Assembly: GCF_003818115.1 (NCBI RefSeq)
Contig: NZ_RPOI01000036.1
Coordinates: forward strand, 1 to 32,585
Length of the DNA: 32,585 nucleotides
DNA from: Citrobacter youngae
GTDB lineage: Bacteria; Pseudomonadota; Gammaproteobacteria; Enterobacterales; Enterobacteriaceae
Direction: 5' to 3'
The position numbers and the translations under genes are program-made. The notes beneath the pieces were generated by a model. That model saw nothing but the letters and a program-made list of their open reading frames with translations. It had not been told where the DNA came from and made no database searches. Positions 17,983 through 30,367 of this stretch are shown one piece after another (within the stretch, counting starts at the first letter, position 1; each line of letters opens with the position of its first letter).

Positions 17983-18545
17983 ATCGATTGCCCTTTGGCC
18001 TCATCCAGTTTGCCCTGCGCCAGCAGTAATAAGTCGCAGACTTCGCGCACTGCGCCGCGTCCCCCGTCGATACGGGTGACGTAATCGGCCCGCGGGATCA
18101 GCAACGGATGAGCATCCGCTACCGCTACGCTTAATCCCACTTTTGCCATCACCGGCCAGTCGATCAGATCATCGCCAACATACGCCACATTCTCAGGCGC
18201 GATCGCCAGTTTGCTAAGCAGATCGCCAAAGGCAACCAGTTTGTCCGACTGCCCCTGATACAGATGTGTGATCCCTAATGTGGCACAGCGATCTTCTACA
18301 AGTTTAGCCTTTCGTCCGGTAATAATGGCAACCTCAATGCCGGAAGTGAGCGCGCAGCGAATTCCGTAGCCATCGCGGACGTTAAACGCCTTCAGCTCTT
18401 CACCGTTGTTGCCCATATAAATCAGACCATCAGACAGTACGCCATCCACATCAAGGATCAGCAGACGGATGTTTTCTGCCCTGGTGATGACGTCAGTGCT
18501 GACGGGTCCATAACAGGTCGCAAGCGACGCACCTGCTTTACTCAT
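17979..18545 (-). CDS. kdsC: 3-deoxy-D-manno-octulosonate 8-phosphate phosphatase KdsC
   Basis: KdsC removes phosphate from Kdo-8-phosphate to give Kdo, the inner-core sugar of LPS. It is a C0-type HAD phosphatase of 188 residues. The nucleophile and acid/base aspartates D32 and D34 lie in LLILDVDGVLSDG, motif II threonine is in IITGRK (about T76), and metal-binding aspartates D125-D126 are in VGDDLID. It is placed between kdsD and lptC and joined to lptC by an ATGA overlap, grouping Kdo synthesis with LPS export. Confidence 0.98.
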   Translation of the reverse strand: MSKAGASLATCYGPVSTDVITRAENIRLLILDVDGVLSDGLIYMGNNGEELKAFNVRDGYGIRCALTSGIEVAIITGRKAKLVEDRCATLGITHLYQGQSDKLVAFGDLLSKLAIAPENVAYVGDDLIDWPVMAKVGLSVAVADAHPLLIPRADYVTRIDGGRGAVREVCDLLLLAQGKLDEAKGQSI

Positions 18546-18565
18546 TTTCGTTATCCTTGAGTTTC

Positions 18566-19552
18566 TTACACTACACCTGCACGCAGCAGATCATGCATAT
18601 GTAACACACCCAGTAACTGGTCGCCATCAGCAACCATTACCGAGGTGATATGGCGGGACTGCATTAAGTTCAGGGCATCAACGGCAAGAATCCCTGGACG
18701 CACGCGAATGCCCCCAGGGGTCATCACATCCGCAATACCTAACTGGCGTACATCAACGCCCATATCGAAGACACGACGTAAATCGCCATCCGTAAAGATG
18801 CCGTCAATCTTCATCGCGTCATCGCAAATGACGGTCATGCCGAGGTTTTTCCGCGTGATCTCCAGTAAGGCGTCACGCAGGCTGGCGCTTTTGGTCACAT
18901 GCGGGATTTCGTCTCCCGTATGCATAATATCGTTAACGCGCAACAAAAGCTTACGCCCCAATGCGCCACCAGGATGAGATAACGCAAAATCTTCTGCGGT
19001 GAAGCCGCGTGCTTTTAGTAACGCAACGGCAAGCGCATCGCCCATCACCAGCGTTGCGGTCGTGCTGCTGGTCGGTGCCAGACCTAATGGGCAGGCTTCT
19101 TTGGGCACTTTAACACACAGATGGACATCTGCTGCACGCGCCATACTGCTTTCCGGACGACCCGTCATGCAGATAAGGGGGACATGCAGGCGTTTTAACA
19201 CCGGAATTAACGCTGCAATCTCATTAGATTCACCGGAGTTAGAAATGGCAATCACGACGTCCTGCGGTGACACCATACCCAGATCGCCATGTGCGGCTTC
19301 GCCAGGATGCACAAAAAATGAGGGCGTGCCGGTACTGGCAAACGTAGCGGCCATTTTGCGCCCGATATGCCCTGATTTTCCCATTCCCATCACCACGACT
19401 TTGCCCGGGCAACTGAAAATCTTTTCACAGGCGAGGGTAAAGTTCTGGTTGATGTACTGATCAAGCTCCGCCAGGCCTTCACGTTCAATTGTCAGGACTT
19501 CCTTGCCTGCTTGCTGAAAGTCAAAACCCGGTTGCAACTCTAAGTGCGACAT
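18566..19552 (-). CDS. kdsD: D-arabinose 5-phosphate isomerase KdsD
   Basis: KdsD interconverts ribulose-5-phosphate and arabinose-5-phosphate, the first step of Kdo synthesis. From ATG 19552 it has 328 residues as in E. coli. An N-terminal sugar-isomerase (SIS) domain (about 40-180) carries K59 in GMGKSGH and H88 in EAAHGD. Two CBS domains fill the C-terminal third (IMHTGDEIP and VMTPGGIRV begin them). It follows yrbG by 13 bases, so the two are cotranscribed. Confidence 0.97.
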   Translation of the reverse strand: MSHLELQPGFDFQQAGKEVLTIEREGLAELDQYINQNFTLACEKIFSCPGKVVVMGMGKSGHIGRKMAATFASTGTPSFFVHPGEAAHGDLGMVSPQDVVIAISNSGESNEIAALIPVLKRLHVPLICMTGRPESSMARAADVHLCVKVPKEACPLGLAPTSSTTATLVMGDALAVALLKARGFTAEDFALSHPGGALGRKLLLRVNDIMHTGDEIPHVTKSASLRDALLEITRKNLGMTVICDDAMKIDGIFTDGDLRRVFDMGVDVRQLGIADVMTPGGIRVRPGILAVDALNLMQSRHITSVMVADGDQLLGVLHMHDLLRAGVV

Positions 19553-19565
19553 AATGCGTTTCCAG

Positions 19566-20543
19566 TTATCCAACGAGAAGTGGCGATAACCAATACAGCA
19601 TCGCCAGCCATATGATAAAACCGCTGGTCAGAAGCGCCCCTGCGCCACGACCAATCTGGCGCGGACGTCGCCAGCAGAGTAATGCAAAAATAACGCTCAC
19701 CAGCAGCATGACGCTGTAGTCCCGGACGAAGGCCATCGGGTTGACCTCGCCCGGTGTAATCAGTGCAGGTAACCCAAGAACGATAACAATATTAAAAATG
19801 TTAGCGCCGATGATGTTACCGACGGCAATATCGCTTTCACCTTTACGCAAACCTGCAATGGCGGTTGCCAGTTCTGGCAGGCTGGTACCAATGGCGACGA
19901 CCGTCAAACCGATAGTAAGCTCGCTCATGGCAAAGTAATTTGCCAGTACAGTGGCGTTATCAACCACCATACGCGTTGCCATTGGCATAATGATCAGCGC
20001 TATCCCCAGCCATAAAAATGCGACAGGCAATCCGCCTTCGCGAGGCAGTTCCGCAACTTGCTCCCGAGTCAGGCTGTCATTGCCCTGGCGTTCTGCCAGA
20101 CGGGCGATTTTAACAATGAATAGCAGCCATAGCACGGCCAGAAGCAGAAGAAAGAGGCCATCACTGCGGCTTAACTGCCCGTCATACAGAACGGACGCGG
20201 CCAAAATGCTTACCAGCAACATTAACGGTAATTCACGACGCAGAACATCGGAATGCACGGTAAAAGGATGAATGAGTGCTGACAGGCCTAAAATAAGAAG
20301 AATATTGGTGATGTTGGAGCCGATGGCGGTACCGACGGCTAAATCGAGCTGCCCATTCATTGATGCCGCAACAGAGACAATAATCTCAGGTAGGGATGTG
20401 CCGATGCTGACGACCGTCATTCCAATAATGATGGGGGGGATACCGAAGGTGCGGCATAAAATAGATGCAGCAAATACCAGACGGTCGGCACCGTAGACCA
20501 CCAGAAGTAAACCAATTATTAACAGTGCCGTCGCTAAAAGCAT
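19566..20543 (-). CDS. yrbG: Calcium/sodium antiporter family protein YrbG
   Basis: This is an inner-membrane protein of the CaCA (Na+/Ca2+ exchanger) superfamily with 325 residues and about ten hydrophobic segments in two repeated halves. The two signature alpha repeats are visible as IGTSLPEIIVSVAASMNG...GTAIGSNITNILL and IGTSLPELATAIAGL...GNIIGANIFNIVI. The acidic residue in each GTSLPE is expected to bind cation. The ion and physiological role in enterics are not settled. It is the first gene of the minus-strand run leading to kdsD, kdsC and lptCAB, and diverges from mlaF. Confidence 0.95.
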   Translation of the reverse strand: MLLATALLIIGLLLVVYGADRLVFAASILCRTFGIPPIIIGMTVVSIGTSLPEIIVSVAASMNGQLDLAVGTAIGSNITNILLILGLSALIHPFTVHSDVLRRELPLMLLVSILAASVLYDGQLSRSDGLFLLLLAVLWLLFIVKIARLAERQGNDSLTREQVAELPREGGLPVAFLWLGIALIIMPMATRMVVDNATVLANYFAMSELTIGLTVVAIGTSLPELATAIAGLRKGESDIAVGNIIGANIFNIVIVLGLPALITPGEVNPMAFVRDYSVMLLVSVIFALLCWRRPRQIGRGAGALLTSGFIIWLAMLYWLSPLLVG

Positions 20544-20617
20544 CTAAAGTCCTTTCTTCAGGTATACTCGCCGGTCCACTTGAAGGATCTTCCGGAAGCC
20601 GTAACGAATTCTTAATT

Positions 20618-20645
20618 TTGACTTTATGCGGCTAAAAAGTAAAAC
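20618..20645 (+). promoter_or_regulatory. Candidate mla operon promoter
   Basis: TTGACT (20618-20623) and TAAAAC (20640-20645) are 16 bases apart, about 110 bases before mlaF. The -35 is five of six and the -10 four of six. No equally good promoter for yrbG was found on the other strand; TATACC near 20556-20561 is the best -10 there. Confidence 0.5.
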
Positions 20646-20757
20646 AAATGCCAGCTTTCGCTAACCAGGACAGGCAATAATCTGTAAATATGTCGAGTTC
20701 AGGGCTAAATTGAGCGCCAACTCTTCGATCAACGAGGCAATAGTAAAGGATGAATCA

Positions 20758-22360
<1,603 letters not shown>

Positions 22361-22364
22361 GTTC

Positions 22365-22922
22365 ATGCAAACGAAAAAAAATGAAATTTGGGTTGGGGTA
22401 TTCCTGCTGGTTGCGCTGCTGGCGGCGCTATTTGTCTGCCTGAAAGCGGCTAATGTGACCTCCATGCGTACTGAACCAACCTACACGGTTTATGCGACCT
22501 TTGATAATATCGGCGGCCTGAGAGAGCGCTCTCCCGTGCGGATTGGTGGGGTTGTTGTGGGGCGAGTTTCGGATATCTCGTTAGATCCCAAAACTTACCT
22601 GCCACGCGTAACGCTGGACATCGAATCGCGCTTTAACCATATCCCGGACACCAGCTCGCTGAGCATCCGCACCTCTGGTCTGCTGGGTGAGCAGTATCTG
22701 GCATTAAACGTGGGTTTTGAAGATCCTGAGCTGGGAACGTCTATCCTCAAAGATGGCAGTACGATTCAGGACACGAAATCTGCGATGGTGCTGGAAGATA
22801 TGATTGGTCAATTCCTCTACAACAGCAACAGTAAAGGTGATGACAATAAGAATTCTGGCGATGCGCCAGCCGCAACTGAAGGCAATAATGAAGCCACTAC
22901 GCCTGCGGGCGCAACGAAATAA
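22365..22922 (+). CDS. mlaD: MCE-domain substrate-binding subunit MlaD
   Basis: MlaD forms the hexameric periplasmic ring of MlaFEDB and exchanges phospholipid with MlaC. It has 185 residues, slightly longer than the 183 of E. coli through the low-complexity C-terminus rich in Asn, Ala, Thr and Gly. A single membrane helix lies at residues 9-29. The MCE domain (about 39-118) includes FDNIGGLRERSPVRIGGVVVG. The hydrophobic pore helix MVLEDMIGQFLY follows. The ATG at 22365 is four bases past the mlaE stop. Confidence 0.97.
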   Translation: MQTKKNEIWVGVFLLVALLAALFVCLKAANVTSMRTEPTYTVYATFDNIGGLRERSPVRIGGVVVGRVSDISLDPKTYLPRVTLDIESRFNHIPDTSSLSIRTSGLLGEQYLALNVGFEDPELGTSILKDGSTIQDTKSAMVLEDMIGQFLYNSNSKGDDNKNSGDAPAATEGNNEATTPAGATK

Positions 22923-23575
<653 letters not shown>

Positions 23576-23576
<1 letters not shown>

Positions 23577-23869
23577 TGACGCAGTCACTCACCTGGACGC
23601 GTGAAGGTGACAAGCTGACGCTCGCGGGAGAGCTGGATCAGGACGTGTTAAATCCGTTATGGGATGCACGTATTGAGGCGATGAAAGGGGTCACCTGCAT
23701 CGATCTGAGCCAGGTTTCCCGGGTTGATACCGGTGGTCTGGCATTGCTGTTGCATCTGGTTGACCAGGGCAAGCAACAGGGGAATCGCGTTTCGCTTACC
23801 GGTGTTAACGATAAGGTTTACACCCTGGCACAGCTTTACAATTTGCCTGACGACGTCCTTCCGCGTTAA
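23576..23869 (+). CDS. mlaB: STAS-domain subunit MlaB
   Basis: MlaB is a small cytoplasmic STAS-domain protein that binds MlaF and is needed for assembly and activity of MlaFEDB. It has 97 residues, as in E. coli. The STAS core contains ELDQDVLNPLWD, CIDLSQVSRVDTGGLALLLHL and the C-terminal VYTLAQLYNLPDDVLPR. The start shares a base with the mlaC stop, indicating coupled translation. It is last of the operon and is followed by a REP unit and a terminator. Confidence 0.97.
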
Positions 23870-23874
23870 TTTTT

Positions 23875-23909
23875 GTAGGCCGGATAAGGCCTTGTGCCGC
23901 CATCCGGCA
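23875..23909. repeat. REP unit after mlaB
   Basis: GTAGGCCGGATAAGGC followed by GCCGCCATCCGGCA forms the standard REP stem-loop. It lies five bases past the mlaB stop and upstream of the terminator at 23935. Confidence 0.9.
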
Positions 23910-23934
23910 AAACCCCTGAAGGGGATCTGCCGCC

Positions 23935-23967
23935 AAAGCCTTGTCTGATTTATCAGCGAGGCTTTTT
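23935..23967 (+). terminator. Intrinsic terminator of the mla operon
   Basis: AAAGCCT (23935-23941) pairs with AGGCTTT (23959-23965), with an inner CTGA/TCAG extension around a TTTA loop, and ends in a T run. This separates mlaB from ibaG. Confidence 0.8.
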
Positions 23968-24038
23968 GCTTATTTATGACAGCGCCACTTTGCTCTAAGA
24001 TGTTGGGCTGTTTTCACTATCTGACGAATGAAGAGCCC

Positions 24039-24293
24039 ATGGAAAATAATGAAATTCAGAGCGTGCTGATGAACGCACTCTCCCTCCAGGAAGTCCACGT
24101 TTCTGGTGACGGCAGTCACTTTCAGGTTATTGCCGTGGGTGAGATGTTTGACGGCATGAGCCGGGTAAAGAAGCAGCAATCGGTCTATGGCCCATTGATG
24201 GAGTATATTGCGGATAACCGCATTCATGCTGTGTCGATTAAAGCGTTTACCCCAGCGGAATGGGCGCGCGATCGCAAACTTAACGGTTTTTGA
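24039..24293 (+). CDS. ibaG: BolA-family protein IbaG
   Basis: IbaG (YrbA) is a BolA-like protein that binds 2Fe-2S clusters with monothiol glutaredoxin Grx4 and responds to acid. From ATG 24039 it has 84 residues, matching E. coli. The BolA helix-turn fold shows [20 protein letters not shown] and the C-terminal [16 protein letters not shown], with a conserved His in the last part. The upstream in-frame ATG at 23976 would overlap the region after the terminator and lacks family support. murA begins 53 bases on. Confidence 0.96.
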   Translation: MENNEIQSVLMNALSLQEVHVSGDGSHFQVIAVGEMFDGMSRVKKQQSVYGPLMEYIADNRIHAVSIKAFTPAEWARDRKLNGF

Positions 24294-24304
24294 GCTACGG
24301 GTGA

Positions 24305-25606
<1,302 letters not shown>

Positions 25607-25623
25607 TCGCCTACGCGTGTTGT

Positions 25624-25651
25624 AACCCCCAGGATCGTTGATCCGGGGGTT
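25624..25651. terminator. Stem-loop between convergent murA and sfsB
   Basis: AACCCCC (25624-25630) pairs with GGGGGTT (25645-25651) and GGATC with GATCC inside, around GTT, with one bulged A. The tails (GCTGTTT on plus, ACAACA on minus) are poor in T, so it may work in both directions but with limited strength. Confidence 0.7.
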
Positions 25652-25663
25652 GCTGTTTCACCA

Positions 25664-25948
25664 CTACTCAAGACGCTTTTTTTCTTTCCGTACTCTCATC
25701 ATCCGCGTTCTGTCGATGAATTCATGCGTCCTGGTGTCATGGTAGCGTGACGGCCAAATTACCCACGGGTCTGTTCCCAGTGCTCTCGCGATAATCAATT
25801 CACCTTTCGGCCATGGCCGGGTTAACGCATTTGCCAGCGTTGATGAACTCAAGCCATTCTTACGTGACTCAGCGGCCATTGACGTGCCTTTCTTACGTAG
25901 CCCCGCGATGATGTCAGCCGGATGCCAGTCAATGAATTTGCTTTCCAT
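25664..25948 (-). CDS. sfsB: Ner-like DNA-binding protein SfsB (Nlp)
   Basis: SfsB (sugar fermentation stimulation protein B, formerly Nlp) resembles the Ner repressor of phage Mu-type phages. It is reported to raise expression of maltose genes in some E. coli backgrounds. From ATG 25948, after AGGAG, it has 94 residues against 92 in E. coli. The first 75 residues are close (FIDWHPADIIAGLRKKGTSM and the helix-turn-helix LSSSTLANALTRPWPKGE). The C-terminus ends in a divergent basic tail, RVRKEKKRLE. It follows the ispB terminator and has its own promoter with operator-like repeats, consistent with autoregulation (inference). Confidence 0.94.
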   Translation of the reverse strand: MESKFIDWHPADIIAGLRKKGTSMAAESRKNGLSSSTLANALTRPWPKGELIIARALGTDPWVIWPSRYHDTRTHEFIDRTRMMRVRKEKKRLE

Positions 25949-26004
25949 AGTTCCACATCTCCTTTGGTTAACCAGTTACGGTTTCACAATCAGCCTGTGG
26001 AGTT

Positions 26005-26043
26005 ACTATACGCCTCGAGAACGAATGTTCTAAAATGTTCTCG
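26005..26043 (-). promoter_or_regulatory. sfsB promoter with operator-like repeats
   Basis: A minus-strand -10, TATAGT (26010-26005), lies 57 bases before the sfsB start. Immediately upstream are an inverted repeat, CGAGAAC/GTTCTCG (26016-26022 and 26037-26043), and two direct copies of AATGTTCT ten bases apart (26024-26031, 26034-26041). The repeats cover the expected -35 region (TTAGAA, 17 bases from the -10). Spacing of one helical turn suggests a repressor site. SfsB itself is the obvious candidate, but this is inference. Confidence 0.55.
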
Positions 26044-26054
26044 TAAAGTGCTTA

Positions 26055-26069
26055 CATATTCAGAATATG
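26055..26069. repeat. 15-base palindrome upstream of sfsB
   Basis: CATATTC-A-GAATATG is an exact inverted repeat just upstream of the promoter repeats. Possibly another protein-binding site. No consensus is recognised. Confidence 0.5.
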
Positions 26070-26118
26070 CCAAGGTCATACATGTTGTTTGATTGTTTTT
26101 GTGATTTTTTGAGAGCTT

Positions 26119-26148
26119 ATAAGAACATCCCGTGTGCTGCACGGGATG
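26119..26148 (-). terminator. Intrinsic terminator of ispB
   Basis: CATCCCGTG (26126-26134) and CACGGGATG (26140-26148) form a nine-base-pair stem with a five-base loop. On the minus strand it is followed by TTCTTAT. It lies 22 bases past the ispB stop. Confidence 0.75.
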
Positions 26149-26170
26149 CTGGGAAGCGAGACGAGGGAAA

Positions 26171-27142
26171 TTAACGGTCGCGCTGTACGGCGATATGCGC
26201 CAGGCCAATCAGGGCTTCTTTCCACGGAGTATCTGGAAGTACCTGAAGCGCCGCGATGGCTTTATCGGCTTCTTCTTCTGCACGTTGACGGGTCCATTCC
26301 AGTGATCCGCAAGCGTTCATTGCTTCCAGAACCGGCTCCAGAAGGTGGCGACCATTACCTTGCTCAATCGCCTGGCGAATCATTTGCGCCTGCTCAGGAG
26401 TGCCGTGACGCATCGCATGCAGTAGCGGTAGCGTAGGTTTACCTTCGTTGAGGTCATCCCCGACGTTTTTACCCAACTGCTCGCCATCTGCGCTGTAATC
26501 CAGTAAATCGTCGATAAGCTGGAAAGCGGTGCCAAGGTAACGGCCATAATCCTGCAGGCCTTTCTCTTGCTCATCGCTACAACCTGCAAGGATACCTGAA
26601 CATTGGGCCGCGGCTTCAAACAGACGAGCCGTCTTGCTGTAGATAACACGCATATAGTTTTCTTCGGTGATATCCGGGTCATTGACGTTCATTAACTGCA
26701 GGACTTCGCCTTCAGCAATAACGTTGACCGCTTTAGACATCACTTCCAGCACTTTCAGCGAACCGAGGCTGGTCATCATCTGAAAGGCGCGGGTATAGAT
26801 AAAATCGCCGACCAGAACGCTGGCCGCATTACCAAAGGCTGCATTCGCCGTGGCTTTCCCACGGCGCATATCGGATTCATCCACTACATCGTCATGAAGC
26901 AGGGTCGCGGTGTGGATAAACTCGATTAAGGCAGCGATCGTGACGTGGGCATTTTCCTGATAACCAACAGCGCGCGCCGCGAGTACAGCGATCATTGGAC
27001 GAATGCGTTTTCCGCCGCCGCTCACGATGTAGTACCCCAATTGATTGATCAACTGGACGTCGGAATTGAGCTGTTCAAGGATTGTCGCATTGACCCCCGC
27101 CATATCTTGCGCGGTTAACTCATTGATTTTTTCTAAATTCAT
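26171..27142 (-). CDS. ispB: Octaprenyl diphosphate synthase IspB
   Basis: IspB extends farnesyl diphosphate with isopentenyl units to the C40 side chain of ubiquinone and menaquinone, and it is essential. From ATG 27142 it has 323 residues, as in E. coli. GGGKRIRP is at 42-49. The first aspartate-rich motif is D84-D85-V-V-D88 (LLHDDVVDESDMRRG), and the second, LIDDLLDY, is near residue 210. The frame stays open upstream to 27667, antisense through rplU, but that extension has no family support. The ribosome site is weak. The gene is divergent from rplU. Confidence 0.97.
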   Translation of the reverse strand: MNLEKINELTAQDMAGVNATILEQLNSDVQLINQLGYYIVSGGGKRIRPMIAVLAARAVGYQENAHVTIAALIEFIHTATLLHDDVVDESDMRRGKATANAAFGNAASVLVGDFIYTRAFQMMTSLGSLKVLEVMSKAVNVIAEGEVLQLMNVNDPDITEENYMRVIYSKTARLFEAAAQCSGILAGCSDEQEKGLQDYGRYLGTAFQLIDDLLDYSADGEQLGKNVGDDLNEGKPTLPLLHAMRHGTPEQAQMIRQAIEQGNGRHLLEPVLEAMNACGSLEWTRQRAEEEADKAIAALQVLPDTPWKEALIGLAHIAVQRDR

Positions 27143-27299
27143 CGCAAAAGCCGGGCTTCTCGCCCCGATTACCTCACTATTTGAGAAGGTAACGTCGGGT
27201 TTAGGGTTAGAAATATATGCTGATTGTACTGAAAAAACGCCGCAGATAAACGTTACGGTACACGTTGTGTTTTTTTTCTTCATGTATTGACGGTAGCAC

Positions 27300-27328
27300 T
27301 TGTCAAAGGCTCGCGTTTTGCGTAATAT
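27300..27328 (+). promoter_or_regulatory. rplU-rpmA promoter
   Basis: TTGTCA (27300-27305) and TAATAT (27323-27328) are separated by exactly 17 bases, each five of six against the sigma-70 consensus. A GC-rich discriminator (TCGCGCCC) follows, typical of ppGpp-sensitive ribosomal promoters. It lies about 70 bases before rplU. Confidence 0.8.
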
Positions 27329-27364
27329 TCGCGCCCTATTGTGAATATTTATAGCGCACTCTGA

Positions 27365-27712
<348 letters not shown>

Positions 27713-27731
27713 GTTAAGGGGAGCAGATTAA

Positions 27732-27989
<258 letters not shown>

Positions 27990-28014
27990 GTTTTTCGCGT
28001 CCCGGTAACGGATA

Positions 28015-28044
28015 AAAGCCCCGCAACACGTTGCGGGGCTTTTT
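28015..28044 (+). terminator. Intrinsic terminator of rplU-rpmA
   Basis: AAAGCCCCGCAAC (28015-28027) pairs with GTTGCGGGGCTTT (28030-28042), followed by further T residues. This is a classic strong terminator, though read-through to yhbE-obgE is possible. Confidence 0.92.
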
Positions 28045-28115
28045 ACATTCGACGGCCGGTAAATACGCTCGTCGCGCGTGACAACCCGGAAACGAGCCCT
28101 TGCAGGGAATACGGC

Positions 28116-29081
28116 ATGAAGCAGCAGGCAGGCATTGGTATTCTGTTAGCACTCACAACGGCAGTATGTTGGGGGGCCTTGCCAATAGCAATGAAGCAAG
28201 TGCTGGAGGTGATGGAGCCTCCTACCGTGGTGTTTTACCGTTTTTTAATGGCAAGTATTGGCCTTGGCGCTATTCTTGCGGTTAAAAAAAAGCTCCCTCC
28301 ATTGCGTATTTTTCGCAAAGCGCGTTGGCTGGTACTGCTGGCTATCGCTACCGGTGGGCTGTTCGGTAACTTCATTCTGTTTAGTTCATCCTTGCAATAT
28401 TTGAGCCCAACGGCTTCGCAGGTTATCGGTCAACTGTCACCGGTTGGCATGATGATCGCCAGCGTCTTTATCCTGAAGGAGAAGATGCGCGGCACGCAGA
28501 TTATTGGCGCTATTATGCTTCTGAGCGGATTGGTGTTGTTTTTTAATACCAGTCTGATCGAAATTTTTACCCGGCTGACCGATTACACCTGGGGTGTGAT
28601 CTTTGGTGTCGGTGCCGCGACGGTTTGGGTGTGTTATGGGGTCGCGCAAAAGGTGTTATTGCGCCGCCTGGCATCACCGCAGATCCTGTTTTTGCTGTAC
28701 ACTTTATGTACGATAGCGTTGTTGCCGCTGGCTAAACCCGGTGTAATAGCGCAACTCAGCGACTGGCAGCTGGCATGCCTCGTGTTCTGCGGCCTGAATA
28801 CGCTGGTAGGATACGGTGCCCTTGCGGAAGCAATGGCTCGCTGGCAGGCGGCGCAGGTGAGCGCCATAATTACGCTCACGCCGCTGTTTACGTTGTTATT
28901 TTCAGATTTATTATCACTGGCCTGGCCCGATTTCTTCGCCAGACCGATGCTAAACCTTTTAGGTTATCTCGGTGCGTTTATCGTGGTTGCGGGCGCGATG
29001 TATTCCGCCATTGGTCATCGAATTTGGGGCGGTTTACGTAAGCATGAAACGGTGGTTTCGCAACCCCGCTCAGGCGAATGA
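28116..29081 (+). CDS. yhbE: EamA-family inner-membrane transporter YhbE
   Basis: This is a drug/metabolite transporter superfamily protein with 321 residues, as in E. coli, and about ten hydrophobic helices in two EamA repeats. The second half includes FCGLNTLVGYGALAEAMARW. The substrate is unknown. An AGGGAA ribosome site precedes the ATG. It lies 15 bases before obgE and is probably cotranscribed with it. Confidence 0.95.
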   Translation: MKQQAGIGILLALTTAVCWGALPIAMKQVLEVMEPPTVVFYRFLMASIGLGAILAVKKKLPPLRIFRKARWLVLLAIATGGLFGNFILFSSSLQYLSPTASQVIGQLSPVGMMIASVFILKEKMRGTQIIGAIMLLSGLVLFFNTSLIEIFTRLTDYTWGVIFGVGAATVWVCYGVAQKVLLRRLASPQILFLLYTLCTIALLPLAKPGVIAQLSDWQLACLVFCGLNTLVGYGALAEAMARWQAAQVSAIITLTPLFTLLFSDLLSLAWPDFFARPMLNLLGYLGAFIVVAGAMYSAIGHRIWGGLRKHETVVSQPRSGE

Positions 29082-30269
<1,188 letters not shown>

Positions 30270-30276
30270 TCCCAAT

Positions 30277-30306
30277 AAAAACCCCGGCCATGTTGCCGGG
30301 GTTTTT
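30277..30306. terminator. Bidirectional terminator between obgE and dacB
   Basis: AAAAACCCCGGC (30277-30288) pairs with GCCGGGGTTTTT (30295-30306). T runs follow the stem on both strands, so it can end both obgE (plus) and dacB (minus) transcripts. Confidence 0.92.
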
Positions 30307-30322
30307 GTTTCCAGGACGCGCT

Positions 30323-30360
30323 GTAGGCCGGATAAGGCGCGTTTGCGCCGCCATCCGGCA
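30323..30360. repeat. REP unit between obgE and dacB
   Basis: GTAGGCCGGATAAGGCGC then GCGCCGCCATCCGGCA is a full REP hairpin in the 3' ends of convergent genes, seven bases from the dacB stop. Confidence 0.92.
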
Positions 30361-30367
30361 AACATAC

